From Longivirga sp036510975 (lineage in GTDB: Bacteria; Actinomycetota; Actinomycetes; S36-B12; CAIYMF01): 64,000 bases of DNA. Under the pieces are notes generated by a model. The model saw only the letters and a list, made by a program, of their open reading frames with translations, was not told the DNA's origin and ran no database searches. Position 1 is the stretch's first letter. The number at the start of each line of letters is the position of its first letter. The DNA lies in NCBI GenBank assembly GCA_036510975.1, contig DATCCY010000068.1, forward strand, positions 1-64,000, written 5' to 3'. Of the stretch, positions 32,267-41,593 are shown piece after piece. Position numbers and translations under genes: made by a program.

Positions 32267-33778
32267 GTGACGACCCTCTCCCTGTCGTCGGCCGACGCCG
32301 CGACCCTGTCCACCGATGTCCTCGTCGTCGCGACCGCGCCCGCCGGCGGCCGTCGCAAGGGAGCCGTCCTCGTGGGTCCCGCCGCGTCGCTCAAGGCGGC
32401 GCCCAAGCGTCGCCTCGAGGAGTCGCTCGCCGCCCTCGGCGCGACCGGCAAGGCCGGCGACCTCGTGCGCGTGCCCGGCACCGGGATCGCCGCCGCGCCT
32501 CTGGTCCTCGCCGTCGGCCTCGGCCAGGGTCCGTGGTCCGACGAGGCGTTGCGGCGCGCCGCCGGCAGCGCCGCCCGTGCCCTCACCGGCACCCGCCGCG
32601 CGCTCCTCGCGCTGCCGACCGACTCCGCCACCGCGCTCGAGGCCGTGGCGCAGGGCGCGCTCCTCGGCGCCTACGAGTTCCGGACCTACCGCGTCGACAG
32701 CAAGTCCTCGCACAAGGCGCCGCTGGACCGCGTCAGCCTGCAGGTGGCCGATGCGAAGGACGCCGCGTCCCTCGCCGCCGTGGCACGCGCGAAGGCCGTC
32801 TCGGGCGCCGTGAACCTCGCCCGCGACCTGGTCAACACCCCCGCCGGCGACCTCGTGCCGTCGGACCTCGCCGCTGCAGCCATCGCCGCGGCCGCGGGGC
32901 TGCCCATCGAGGTCGAGGTGCTCGACGAGGCCGCCCTGACCGCCGGAGGCTACGGCGGCATCCTCGGCGTCGGCCGCGGGTCGGCGAACCCGCCGCGCCT
33001 GGTCCGCCTGGCCTACCGCCCCGAGGGCGCGTCGTCGCACGTCGCCTTCGTCGGGAAGGGCATCACCTTCGACACCGGCGGCATCTCGATCAAGCCGTCG
33101 CTGAGCATGCACGAGATGAAGAGCGACATGGGTGGGGCCGCCGCGGCGCTCGGTGCGATCGTGGCATCGGCCCGGCTCGGCCTCGACGTGGCCGTGACCT
33201 CCTACCTCTGCATCGCGGAGAACATGCCCAGCGGGTCGGCCACGAAGCCGGGCGACGTGCTGCACACCTACGGCGGGACCACGATCGAGGTGCTCGACAC
33301 CGACGCCGAGGGCCGCCTCGTGCTGGCCGACGGGCTGGCCCGCGCGCAGGAGGACAAGCCCGACGTCCTCATCGACATCGCGACCCTCACCGGCGCAGCG
33401 GTCATCGCCCTCGGCGCGCGCACCTTCGGGATCATGGCCAACGACGACGGCCTGCGCACCCAGATCCACGACGCCGCCGGTCGCGTCGGCGAGGCCTCGT
33501 GGCCCATGCCGCAGCCCGAGGAGCTGCGCACTCGCCTGGACAGCCACGTGGCCGACATCGCGAACATCCCGCTGGTGGGCCGTCGCGAGGGCGGCATGCT
33601 CTCGGCGTCGATCTTCCTGCGCGAGTTCGTGAAGTCCGGCCAGAAGTGGGCGCACCTCGACATCGCCGGGCCGGCGTACAACGCCCACGCGGCGCACGAC
33701 TACACCCCACGGGGCGGGACCGGCGCGGCCGTCCGCACGCTCGTGCAGGTCGCGGCGGACCTCGCCTCGGGGAGCTGA
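32267..33778 (+). CDS. pepA: Leucyl aminopeptidase (M17 cytosol aminopeptidase)
   Basis: Zinc/manganese exopeptidase of 503 aa. The N-terminal half (to about 175) is the non-catalytic alpha/beta domain; the catalytic half contains the metal and substrate residues in VGKGITFDTGGISIKPS, MKSDMGGAAAAL and VLDTDAEGRLVLADGL (the usual NTDAEGRL with Asn replaced by Asp). GAGGAG precedes the GTG at 32267, and TAGGTT at 32223-32228 is a likely -10 giving a short UTR. Adjacent to gcvT and the E2/E3 genes; cytosolic peptide turnover is the expected role. Confidence 0.94.
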   Translation: MTTLSLSSADAATLSTDVLVVATAPAGGRRKGAVLVGPAASLKAAPKRRLEESLAALGATGKAGDLVRVPGTGIAAAPLVLAVGLGQGPWSDEALRRAAGSAARALTGTRRALLALPTDSATALEAVAQGALLGAYEFRTYRVDSKSSHKAPLDRVSLQVADAKDAASLAAVARAKAVSGAVNLARDLVNTPAGDLVPSDLAAAAIAAAAGLPIEVEVLDEAALTAGGYGGILGVGRGSANPPRLVRLAYRPEGASSHVAFVGKGITFDTGGISIKPSLSMHEMKSDMGGAAAALGAIVASARLGLDVAVTSYLCIAENMPSGSATKPGDVLHTYGGTTIEVLDTDAEGRLVLADGLARAQEDKPDVLIDIATLTGAAVIALGARTFGIMANDDGLRTQIHDAAGRVGEASWPMPQPEELRTRLDSHVADIANIPLVGRREGGMLSASIFLREFVKSGQKWAHLDIAGPAYNAHAAHDYTPRGGTGAAVRTLVQVAADLASGS

Positions 33779-33916
33779 CCCTGGCGCCGGTCGCACGGAC
33801 GTTCGCCAGGGGCTGATCACCCCTGGTCACGCCCGTGTCACGGAGGTGGAAGGATGGCGTCCGCGTCTCGCACGAGGGACGTGACCACTCCCCACCCGCA
33901 CCCACGAGGAGCGCCC

Positions 33917-35296
33917 GTGCCAGGGACCCAGTTCGACGTCGTCATCCTCGGCGGCGGGAGCGGCGGTTACGCCGCTGCGCTGCGCGGAGCCCAGCTCGGC
34001 CTGTCGGTCGCGCTGATCGAGAGGGATAAGCTCGGCGGCACCTGCCTGCACTACGGCTGCATCCCGACCAAGGCGCTCCTGCACGCGGCCGAGGTGGCGG
34101 ACTCCGCGCGCGAGGCCTCGCACATCGGGGTGAACGCGACGCTCGAGGGCATCGACCTGGTCGCGGTCAACGCCTACCGCGACGGTGTCGTCTCCCGTCT
34201 CTACAGGGGCCTCCAGGGCCTGGTGAAGTCGCGCGACGTGACGTTCGTCGAGGGCACCGGTCGGCTGACCTCCCCCACGACCGTCGAGGTCGAGGGCACG
34301 ACGTACACCGCGACCAAGGGCGTCGTGCTGGCCACCGGGTCCTACGCGCGCTCGCTGCCCGGCCTCGAGATCGCCGGCCGGGTGATCACCTCCTACGAGG
34401 CGCTGAACCTCGAGACGATCCCGGCGAAGGTGATCGTGCTCGGCGGCGGCGTGATCGGCGTGGAGTTCGCCTCCGTCTGGCGCTCCTTCGGCGCCGAGGT
34501 CACGATCGTGGAGGCGCTGCCCCGGCTCGTGCCCAACGAGGACGAGGCGTGCTCGAAGGCCCTCGACCGGGCCTTCCGCAAGCGTGGGATCACCTCGAAG
34601 GTCGGTGTCCGGTACGCGGGGGTCACCCAGTCCGACACCGGGGTCGTCGTCTCCCTCGAGGACGGCACGACGCTCGAGGCCGACCTCCTGCTCGTCGCCG
34701 TGGGTCGCGGCCCGAACGCGACCGGGATGGGCTTCGAGCAGGTCGGCGTCGCGATGGACCGCGGCTTCGTCCTCACCGACGACCGCCTCGCGACCAACGT
34801 CCCGGGCGTCTACGCCGTCGGCGACATCGTCCCCGGCCTGCAGCTCGCGCACCGAGGGTTCGCCCAGGGCATCTTCGTCGCCGAGGAGATCGCCGGCCTT
34901 GCGCCGCACGTCATCGACGAGGCAGGCATCCCGCGGGTCACCTACTGCGAGCCCGAGGTCGCCTCGGTCGGTCTCACCACCGAGCAGGCCGTCGAGCGCT
35001 ACGGCGCGGACAACGTCGAGAGCTACGAGTACAACCTCGGCGGCAACGGGAAGTCCCAGATCCTCGGGACCACCGGCTTCATCAAGCTCGTCCGGGAGAA
35101 GGACGGCCCCGTCGTCGGCGTCCACATGGTCGGCGCGCGGGTCGGCGAGCTCATCGGCGAGGGCCAGCTCGTCGTGAACTGGGAGGCCTACCCCGAGGAC
35201 GTCGCGTCCCTCGTCCACGCCCACCCCACCCAGAACGAGGCGTTCGGCGAGGCCTTCCTCGCCCTGGCCGGCAAGCCCCTGCACGCGCACGGCTGA
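33917..35296 (+). CDS. lpdA: Dihydrolipoyl dehydrogenase (E3)
   Basis: FAD enzyme of 459 aa that reoxidises lipoyl groups of 2-oxoacid dehydrogenase complexes and the glycine cleavage system. It has the N-terminal FAD dinucleotide motif VVILGGGSGGYAAAL, the redox-active disulfide in GGTCLHYGCIPTK, the NAD motif VIVLGGGVIGVEFAS (about 175) and the C-terminal active-site HAHPTQNEA. Start: GTG at 33917 with ACGAGGAG upstream; an ATG at 33854 with its own purine-rich tract would add 21 non-conserved residues. It is directly upstream of the E2 gene. Confidence 0.95.
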   Translation: MPGTQFDVVILGGGSGGYAAALRGAQLGLSVALIERDKLGGTCLHYGCIPTKALLHAAEVADSAREASHIGVNATLEGIDLVAVNAYRDGVVSRLYRGLQGLVKSRDVTFVEGTGRLTSPTTVEVEGTTYTATKGVVLATGSYARSLPGLEIAGRVITSYEALNLETIPAKVIVLGGGVIGVEFASVWRSFGAEVTIVEALPRLVPNEDEACSKALDRAFRKRGITSKVGVRYAGVTQSDTGVVVSLEDGTTLEADLLLVAVGRGPNATGMGFEQVGVAMDRGFVLTDDRLATNVPGVYAVGDIVPGLQLAHRGFAQGIFVAEEIAGLAPHVIDEAGIPRVTYCEPEVASVGLTTEQAVERYGADNVESYEYNLGGNGKSQILGTTGFIKLVREKDGPVVGVHMVGARVGELIGEGQLVVNWEAYPEDVASLVHAHPTQNEAFGEAFLALAGKPLHAHG

Positions 35297-35367
35297 ACCT
35301 GCTCTGGAAGATCCGCGTCACCCGCGCGAGGATCCTCATGTCCGTCCGATAGCGAAGGAAACGCCCC

Positions 35368-37125
35368 ATGTCGGTCTCCGTCACGATGCCCATGCTCGGC
35401 GAGAGCGTCACCGAGGGCACGGTCACGCGCTGGCTCAAGCAGGTCGGCGACACGGTCGCGGTCGACGAGCCGCTGCTCGAGGTCTCGACCGACAAGGTCG
35501 ACACCGAGATCCCCTCGCCCGTGGCCGGCGTGCTGCTGTCGATCGCTGCGCCCGAGGACGCCGTCGTCCCGGTGGGCGGCGAGCTCGGCGTGATCGGTGC
35601 GGCCGACGAGTCGGCGACGGCACCTGCCGCGCCCGCACCGGCTCCCGCCATCCCTGCTCCTGCGCCGTCGGTGCCGACCCCGGTCCCGGCTCCCGCGGTC
35701 ACGGCCCCCGCCGAGGCTTCCGCAGCCCCCCTCGCTCCCCCGGCTGCGCCTGTGGCCGCGCCGACCGCGTCCGGCGCCACCACCGCGGTCGTGCTGCCGG
35801 CACTGGGCGAGAGCGTCACCGAGGGCACCGTCACCCGCTGGCTGAAGGCGGTCGGGGACCCCGTGGCGGTCGACGAGCCGCTCGTGGAGATCTCGACCGA
35901 CAAGGTCGACACCGAGCTGCCCTCCCCCGCCGCGGGCACGCTGCTGGAGATCCTGGTCGGCGAGGACCAGGTCGTCGAGGTCGGCGCCACCCTCGGCCTC
36001 ATCGGCACCGCCGGCGCGCCCTCGGCCGCGGCCCTCGTGGCACCGGCACCCGCCGCGCCTCCCGTCGCCGCTCCGCCGGTCGTCGCTCCGGTCGTCGTCC
36101 CTGCGCCGGCCGCACCGGCGCCGGCCACCGCCCCCGCAGCACCGGCGGCTCCCGCAGCCGCTCCGGCCGCCGCCGTCACGGCCGACGACGGTGGCAAGGA
36201 CTCCTACGTCACGCCGCTGGTGCGCAAGCTCGCCGCCGACAACGGCGTCGACCTCGCCGCGGTCACCGGCACCGGCGTCGGCGGCCGCATCCGCAAGTCC
36301 GATGTCCTCGCCGCCGCCACCGTGCGGGCCGCCCAGGCCGCCGCGGCACCGGCGGCGACCGCCGCCGCGGCCCCGGCAGCGCCCGCCGTCCCCGCGTCGC
36401 CGCTGCGCGGCCGTACCGAGAAGATGACGCGTCTGCGCAAGGTGATCGCCGAGCGGATGGTCGCGTCGCTGCAGACCTCGGCCCAGCTCACGACCGTGAT
36501 CGAGGTCGACGTCACCCGGATCTCGATCCTGCGGCAGAAGGTGAAGAGGAGCTTCGAGGCGACCGAGGGCGTCAAGCTGTCGTTCCTGCCGTTCTTCGCC
36601 AAGGCCGCCGTCGAGGCCCTCAAGCAGTTCCCGCAGCTCAACGCCTCGATCGACCTGGCCGCGGGAACCGTGACCTACCACGACGGCGAGCACCTCGGCA
36701 TCGCCGTCGACACCGAGCGGGGTCTGCTCGTCCCCGTGATCCGCGACGCGGGCGACCTCAACATCGGGGGCATCGCGCGCAAGGTCGCGGACCTCGCCGA
36801 GCGCACCCGCACCAACAAGGTGAGCCCGGACGAGCTCTCGGGCGGCACGTTCACCATCACCAACACCGGCAGCCGCGGGGCGCTGTTCGACACCCCGATC
36901 ATCAACCAGCCGCAGGTCGCCATCCTCGGCACCGGGGCTGTCGTCAAGCGCCCCGTCGTCGTGACCGACGAGACGGGGTCGGACTCGATCGCGGTCCGCT
37001 CGATGGTCTATCTCGCGCTGTCCTACGACCACCGGCTCGTCGACGGCGCCGACGCCGCGCGCTTCCTCGTCGCCATGAAGACCCGGCTCGAGGACGGGTC
37101 CTTCGACGGCGAGCTCGGTGCCTGA
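35368..37125 (+). CDS. sucB: 2-oxoacid dehydrogenase E2 (dihydrolipoamide acyltransferase), two lipoyl domains
   Basis: Core acyltransferase of 585 aa. Two N-terminal lipoyl domains (about 2-77 and 137-212) each carry the lipoylation motif STDKVDTE; each is followed by an Ala/Pro-rich flexible linker. A peripheral-subunit-binding domain (YVTPLVRKLAADNGVDLAAV, about 277-310) leads to the catalytic domain (about 350-585) with the active-site DHRLVDGADAARFL. This is the actinobacterial SucB/DlaT type, serving the pyruvate or 2-oxoglutarate complex. GAAGGA precedes the ATG. It follows lpdA, and lipB-lipA for its cofactor are 5 kb downstream. Confidence 0.94.
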   Translation: MSVSVTMPMLGESVTEGTVTRWLKQVGDTVAVDEPLLEVSTDKVDTEIPSPVAGVLLSIAAPEDAVVPVGGELGVIGAADESATAPAAPAPAPAIPAPAPSVPTPVPAPAVTAPAEASAAPLAPPAAPVAAPTASGATTAVVLPALGESVTEGTVTRWLKAVGDPVAVDEPLVEISTDKVDTELPSPAAGTLLEILVGEDQVVEVGATLGLIGTAGAPSAAALVAPAPAAPPVAAPPVVAPVVVPAPAAPAPATAPAAPAAPAAAPAAAVTADDGGKDSYVTPLVRKLAADNGVDLAAVTGTGVGGRIRKSDVLAAATVRAAQAAAAPAATAAAAPAAPAVPASPLRGRTEKMTRLRKVIAERMVASLQTSAQLTTVIEVDVTRISILRQKVKRSFEATEGVKLSFLPFFAKAAVEALKQFPQLNASIDLAAGTVTYHDGEHLGIAVDTERGLLVPVIRDAGDLNIGGIARKVADLAERTRTNKVSPDELSGGTFTITNTGSRGALFDTPIINQPQVAILGTGAVVKRPVVVTDETGSDSIAVRSMVYLALSYDHRLVDGADAARFLVAMKTRLEDGSFDGELGA

Positions 37126-37170
37126 CCCCCGGGTCCGGCCCGGGACGCCGGCGGCGGACGGGGTCGCTCC

Positions 37171-38082
37171 ATGACCATCGTCGTGTCCGGTGCGTCCGGG
37201 CTGATCGGCACCGCGCTCGTCGACGCCCTGCGGGCCGACGGGCACGAGGTCGTCGCGCTGGTACGCCGCGAGGCGCGCGGCCCCCAGCAGGTGACGTGGG
37301 CCCCGCAGCTCGGAGCCCGCGGCGCGACGCCCGAGCTGCGGGCCGCGCTCGAGGGCGCCCACGCCGTGGTCAACCTCTCCGGAGCGGCTGTCGCCGGCAA
37401 GCGGTGGAGCGACGCCTACAAGCGCGAGATCCTCGACTCCCGCGTCGCCGCCACCACGTGCCTGGCGACGGCGATCGCCGAGACGGATGATCACCCCCGC
37501 GTCTTCGTCTCCGCCTCGGCGAGCGGCTACTACGGCGACACCGGCCCCGAGGCGGTCGGCGAGGTCGCCCCTGCGGGTGCCACGTTCCTCGCCCGGGTCT
37601 GCTCGGCGTGGGAGCTCGCCGCGGAGGCGGCCCGCGAGGCCGGCGTCCGCGTCGTCCACCCGCGGACCGGCCTGGTCGCCGAGCCGAGCGGCGGGGCCTT
37701 CGGCAAGCTGCTCCCCGTCGTCCGGGCCGGCATCGGCGGGCGGCTCGGGTCCGGCCGGCAGTGGTGGTCGGTCATCTCGATCCGCGACGAGGTCGCGGCC
37801 ATCCGTCACCTCATCGAGCACGACGCGCTCGAGGGCGCGGTCAACCTCGCCGCGCCGGAGCAGGTCACCAACGCCGACCTCACCCACCGCCTCGGCGTCG
37901 CCGTGCACCGTCCGACCCTCGCGATCGTGCCCGGCCTCGCACTCAAGGCGGTCCTCGGCGAGTTCGCCGACGAGCTGCTCATCGACCAGCGGATGTCCCC
38001 CCAGCGGCTGCTCGACAGCGGGTTCGAGTTCGCCGACCCCACGGTCGACGACGTCGTCCGCGGACTGCTCGCCGGCGACTGA
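37171..38082 (+). CDS. TIGR01777-family SDR epimerase-like protein
   Basis: Extended SDR-type protein of 303 aa with the N-terminal nucleotide-binding motif VVSGASGLIGTALVDAL (GxxGxxG), the family-specific KRWSDAYKREILDSRV and SASASGYYGDTG (with Tyr), and a C-terminal DUF1731-like part ending MSPQRLLDSGFEFADPTVDDVVRGL. It corresponds to Rv2216 beside sucB in mycobacteria. Substrate unknown; proximity to E2 is conserved but not explained. Start is the ATG at 37171, 46 bp after sucB. Confidence 0.87.
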   Translation: MTIVVSGASGLIGTALVDALRADGHEVVALVRREARGPQQVTWAPQLGARGATPELRAALEGAHAVVNLSGAAVAGKRWSDAYKREILDSRVAATTCLATAIAETDDHPRVFVSASASGYYGDTGPEAVGEVAPAGATFLARVCSAWELAAEAAREAGVRVVHPRTGLVAEPSGGAFGKLLPVVRAGIGGRLGSGRQWWSVISIRDEVAAIRHLIEHDALEGAVNLAAPEQVTNADLTHRLGVAVHRPTLAIVPGLALKAVLGEFADELLIDQRMSPQRLLDSGFEFADPTVDDVVRGLLAGD

Positions 38083-38133
38083 CCCGCCCCTCCCGCCCCT
38101 CCCGCGCCGGGTCGCACCACCGACCGGTCCGCC

Positions 38134-38499
38134 TCACTGCCGGGGCGGCTCGGGCGACGGCACCGGCACGGCCCCGAGGATGCGCCAGCCCGGTGACGCC
38201 GGCACCGACGGCGACGCCACGAGGGTGACGCGCCACCATCGCGCCTCCCGGACCGGCACCTCGCTCGACCCCTCCGGCGTCACCACCGAGTACGCCGCCC
38301 GGCGGTCGCGGACCAGCAGCACGCCGTCCGGCAGCGGCGCCACGCGCACGAGCGGGGCGAGCGCGGCGCAGCGCAGCCCCATGAGCGCGGCCAACGACTG
38401 CCAGCGCCGCTCGGTCACCGACCGCGGCGTCGAGGGGTCGGCGGCGAGCACGCTCGTCCGCTCGACGGTCGGGTGCTCGGGCTCGGGTGTCGGCGCCAC
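38134..38499 (-). CDS. Small conserved protein, function unknown
   Basis: Protein of 121 aa with a Pro/Thr/Glu-rich N-terminus (to about 25) and a compact core: RRWQSLAALMGLRCAALAPLV, then PLPDGVLLVRDRRAAYSVV and ARWWRVTLVASPSV, ending in a Pro-rich tail. It looks like a beta-strand-rich protein with one Cys. It runs against its neighbours, ending 51 bp after the TIGR01777 gene, and its GTG start (38499) is divergent from the FAD oxidoreductase. Codon usage is normal; no family recognised. A longer upstream open frame is rejected as composition-driven. Confidence 0.55.
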   Translation of the reverse strand: MAPTPEPEHPTVERTSVLAADPSTPRSVTERRWQSLAALMGLRCAALAPLVRVAPLPDGVLLVRDRRAAYSVVTPEGSSEVPVREARWWRVTLVASPSVPASPGWRILGAVPVPSPEPPRQ

Positions 38500-38590
38500 G
38501 CCGCCAGGGTCGTGCGGGGGCCACCCGGGCCGCCGGCGTCGTCCACAGGTCCGAGGTGCATGGCGTGGCCACGGCGGCCACGATCGTCGG

Positions 38591-39817
38591 GTGAGCACCG
38601 AGCCGGACGTCGACGTCGTCGTCGTGGGCGCCGGCCTCGCGGGGCTGGCCGCCGGGCGCCAGCTGCGAGCCGGCGGGCGCACCGCGGTGGTCCTCGAGGC
38701 GTCCGACGGCGTCGGCGGGCGCATGCGCAGCGAGATCGTCGACGGTGTGACGGTCGACCGCGGCTTCCAGCTGCTGAACCCGGCCTACCCGGAGGCGGCC
38801 CGCGTCCTGGACCTTGCCGCGCTGCACCTGCGCCCGTTCGACGCCGGTGTCCTGCTGGCCGGCTCGGACGGGAGCCACGTGGTCGCCGACCCGCGGAGGC
38901 GACCCGGCGCGCTCGTCTCGTCGGTGCGGCACGCCCCCGGCTCCCGCCTCGAGCAGGCGCGCTTCGCGGCGTACGCCGTGCGACTGGCCAGCGGTGACGG
39001 CCGACGCCTGCTCACCGGCCCGGACACGAGCGTCGGCGAGGCCTACGCGGTGTTCGGCGAGCTCACCGACCGGGTGCTGGCCCCCTTCCTGTCCGGTGTG
39101 CTGTTCGACGACTCGATGACGACCTCGCGCCGCTTCACCGACCTGCTGCTGCGCGCCTTCGTGCGCGGGACGCCCTGCGTCCCCGCCCGCGGCATGCAGG
39201 CGATCCCCGACCAGCTCGCGGCCGGCGTCGACGTACGGCTCGGCACGCCGGTCCGGGCCGTCACGCCGACCAGCGTCACCACCGACGACGGCGTGCTCGT
39301 CGCCCGCGCCGTCGTCGTGGCGACGGACCCCGCCACCGCCGGCACGCTCCTGCCCGGTCTCGACCTGCCGGTGATGCGCAGCGGAACCACCTGGTGGCAC
39401 CTCGCGGACGCCCCGGGAGCGGCACTCACCGGGGGTCGGGCGGTCCTGGTCGTCGACCCCGACCGGCGTGGGCCTCTCGTGAACTCGGTCGTGGTCAGCA
39501 ACGCGGCGCCGGGATACGCGACCCACGGTCGCGCGCTCGTCGCATCGACAGGGCTCGGGACCGCGGGCATCTCCCAGCGCGAGGTCCGCGACCACCTCAC
39601 CCTGCTCTACGGCGTCGACACGACGAACTGGGACGAGGTCGCGGTGCAGCGCATCACGGCGACCGTCCCCGCCGTGCCACCCGGATCGCCGCTACGCCGG
39701 GCGGCCAGCCACGACGGCGTGTTCGTGGCAGGCGACCACCGGGACACGGCGTCGATCCAGGGCGCACTCGTGAGCGGCCGACGGATCGCCGACGCGGTGC
39801 TGCGCGCGCTCGCGTAG
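38591..39817 (+). CDS. FAD-dependent amine oxidase-like oxidoreductase
   Basis: Flavoprotein of 408 aa. FAD-binding signature VDVVVVGAGLAGLAAGRQL at the N-terminus, then VVLEASDGVGGRMRSE (the second Arg-containing motif of the monoamine-oxidase/phytoene-desaturase class), and the C-terminal flavin segment GVFVAGDHRDTASIQGALVSGRRIA. Related to carotenoid-desaturase-like dehydrogenases; substrate unknown. The start GTG at 38591 is 6 nt after a CACGAT element. Its stop (TAG) doubles as the -10 element of the next gene. Confidence 0.88.
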   Translation: MSTEPDVDVVVVGAGLAGLAAGRQLRAGGRTAVVLEASDGVGGRMRSEIVDGVTVDRGFQLLNPAYPEAARVLDLAALHLRPFDAGVLLAGSDGSHVVADPRRRPGALVSSVRHAPGSRLEQARFAAYAVRLASGDGRRLLTGPDTSVGEAYAVFGELTDRVLAPFLSGVLFDDSMTTSRRFTDLLLRAFVRGTPCVPARGMQAIPDQLAAGVDVRLGTPVRAVTPTSVTTDDGVLVARAVVVATDPATAGTLLPGLDLPVMRSGTTWWHLADAPGAALTGGRAVLVVDPDRRGPLVNSVVVSNAAPGYATHGRALVASTGLGTAGISQREVRDHLTLLYGVDTTNWDEVAVQRITATVPAVPPGSPLRRAASHDGVFVAGDHRDTASIQGALVSGRRIADAVLRALA

Positions 39818-39827
39818 GTTCACGTCC
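39815..39827 (+). promoter_or_regulatory. Leaderless-type -10 overlapping a stop codon
   Basis: TAGGTT at 39815-39820 lies 7 nt before the GTG at 39828; its TAG is at the same time the stop codon of the upstream oxidoreductase gene. Confidence 0.5.
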
Positions 39828-40559
39828 GTGACGACCCGACGGATCCTGGCCACCAGCGGCGGCTTCACGGCCACCGAGCGCTACGAGCAGCGGGTCCCCG
39901 CCGGCCTGTTCCTCGAGGCGCTGCGGCTCTCGGGCAAGGAGCGCCCGCGGGTGCTGTTCGTCATGACGGCCACCGGTGACGACCCGGCACGGCTCGCGAT
40001 GGCCTACCAGGCGGTCTCGCGGCTCTCGGTCGACGCCGACCACCTCTCGCTGTTCACGATGCCGAACCAGCCCGTCGAGGAAGCGGTCGGACGCGCCGAC
40101 GTCGTCTGGGTCGGTGGTGGGTCGGTGGCGAACCTGCTCGCCCTCTGGCGTCTGCACGGGGTGGACCACGCGCTGCGCGAGGCCTGGGAGCGCGGGACCG
40201 TCCTTGCAGGAGTGAGCGCGGGCTCGATCTGCTGGCACGTCGGTGGCCCGACCGACTCCTACGGCCCGACCCTGGCGCTGCAGACCTCGGCGCTCGGGCT
40301 GCTCCCCTACGGCAACGGCGTCCACTACGACAGCGAGCCGCAGCGCCGACCTCTGCTGGCGCGCCTCGTCGCCGAGCGAGCACTGCCGACGTCGTACGCC
40401 ACCGACGACCGCGTGGGCATCCTCTACGAGGGCACCGAGCCCGTGGCGGTGCACACCGACCTCGACCTCGACCCCCTGACCGGACCTGCCGCCTACCGGA
40501 TCGAGCTCACCGCGGACGGCGTCGTCGAGACGCGGCTCGCGCCGGGCCCGATCGCCTGA
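39828..40559 (+). CDS. Peptidase E-like serine hydrolase (S51)
   Basis: Protein of 243 aa of the peptidase E/cyanophycinase superfamily (class I glutamine-amidotransferase-like fold). The nucleophilic Ser lies in GVSAGSICWHVGGP (about Ser129), the elbow after a beta strand (ERGTVLAG); the upstream GGGSVANLLALW is the glycine-rich oxyanion segment. A catalytic His is likely in the GVHYDSEPQRR region. The family cleaves Asp-X dipeptides or cyanophycin-type polymers; which applies is not decided. GTG start supported by an adjacent -10. Confidence 0.83.
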   Translation: MTTRRILATSGGFTATERYEQRVPAGLFLEALRLSGKERPRVLFVMTATGDDPARLAMAYQAVSRLSVDADHLSLFTMPNQPVEEAVGRADVVWVGGGSVANLLALWRLHGVDHALREAWERGTVLAGVSAGSICWHVGGPTDSYGPTLALQTSALGLLPYGNGVHYDSEPQRRPLLARLVAERALPTSYATDDRVGILYEGTEPVAVHTDLDLDPLTGPAAYRIELTADGVVETRLAPGPIA

Positions 40560-40577
40560 CACCCCTCGGAGGACCCC

Positions 40578-41525
40578 GTGCGCCACCTCTCGATCCCCCT
40601 GCTCACCGACAAGCCGGTTCCGGCGATCGGTGTGGGCGCCATGCCGCTCTCGGAGCGTCGCGCCGACGGCGACGTGATGCACCGCGACGCGGCGATCAAG
40701 GTGCTGCACGAGGCGTTCGCCCTCGGCATGACGCTGGTCGACACCGCCGACATCTACTCGCCCGACGGCTACGGCTACGGGCACAACGAGCTGCGCGTCG
40801 GCGAGGCGGTGCGCACCTGGCGCGACGGACGCGACTCGATCGTCGTCGTCACCAAGATCGGCATCACGCGCCGTGTCGAGGCCGGGAACGAGGTCTGGGG
40901 CCGCGACGGCTCCCGGGACCACCTGCTGCGCGCCGCGGAGGCCAGCGTGGAGCGCCTGGGCTTCGAGCCCGACGTGATCCTGCTGCACCGGGTCAACCGC
41001 GAGCAGCAGCCGTTCGCCACGACGGTCGAGAACATGCTCGCCGTGCGCGAGGCAGGGTTCACCCCGCGCATCGGCATCGGCAACGTCCATCTCTCCGAGT
41101 GCGACATCGCGTGGGACGTGAGCGGCGCAACCATCGCCGCGGTGGAGAACGAGCGGAGCCCGCGACATCGCGACGACGCCGACGTCCTGGCCTGGACGTC
41201 GGCGCACCGCGTCGCCTACTTCCCGTGGTCGCCACTCGGCGGGGGTGACGACGCGCGCCGGCTCGGCGAGCTCCACCCCGAGTTCGCCGCGGTCGCAGGT
41301 GAGCTGTCGGCGACGACCGGGCGCCACGTGACCCCGCAGGAGGTCGCGCTCGCGTGGCTGACGGCGTCGGGCTCCTCCGTCGTCCCGATCCCCGGCTTCT
41401 CGCGCGAGACGACCGCGCGCACCAGCGCCCAGGCGGCCGAGCTCAGCCTGAGCGAGGACCAGCGGGCCCGGCTCGACGCCTCTCCCGTGGGCGCCGGATC
41501 GGTGTTCCCGGACGACGAGGACTGA
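40578..41525 (+). CDS. Aldo/keto reductase
   Basis: NADPH-dependent oxidoreductase of 315 aa, a different branch from the one at 15 kb. The tetrad is present: Asp/Tyr in LVDTADIYSPDGYG, Lys in VVVTKIGITRR, His in VILLHRVNREQ. The IPAIGVGAMPLSE-type start and the C-terminal SSVVPIPGFSRET (cofactor 2'-phosphate region) are typical. GGAGG lies 6-10 nt before the GTG. Substrate unknown; no obvious partner gene. Confidence 0.87.
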   Translation: MRHLSIPLLTDKPVPAIGVGAMPLSERRADGDVMHRDAAIKVLHEAFALGMTLVDTADIYSPDGYGYGHNELRVGEAVRTWRDGRDSIVVVTKIGITRRVEAGNEVWGRDGSRDHLLRAAEASVERLGFEPDVILLHRVNREQQPFATTVENMLAVREAGFTPRIGIGNVHLSECDIAWDVSGATIAAVENERSPRHRDDADVLAWTSAHRVAYFPWSPLGGGDDARRLGELHPEFAAVAGELSATTGRHVTPQEVALAWLTASGSSVVPIPGFSRETTARTSAQAAELSLSEDQRARLDASPVGAGSVFPDDED

Positions 41526-41593
41526 GCGCTTTCTCAGCAACGTCCCAGGTCGACCACAGAACCGATACACCGGGAACTGCCAGTCTGCTCACC

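Noticed and set aside
35600..36190. Repeated GC-rich units suggesting a repeat array in the E2 gene.
   Set aside because: They encode the Ala/Pro-rich flexible linkers between lipoyl domains; the codons vary and there are no spacer-repeat features, so no CRISPR or mobile repeat.
35188..37908. A 906-residue minus-strand open frame opposite lpdA, sucB and the TIGR01777 gene.
   Set aside because: It is antisense to conserved genes with catalytic motifs and has Arg/Gly/Asp-rich low-complexity sequence.
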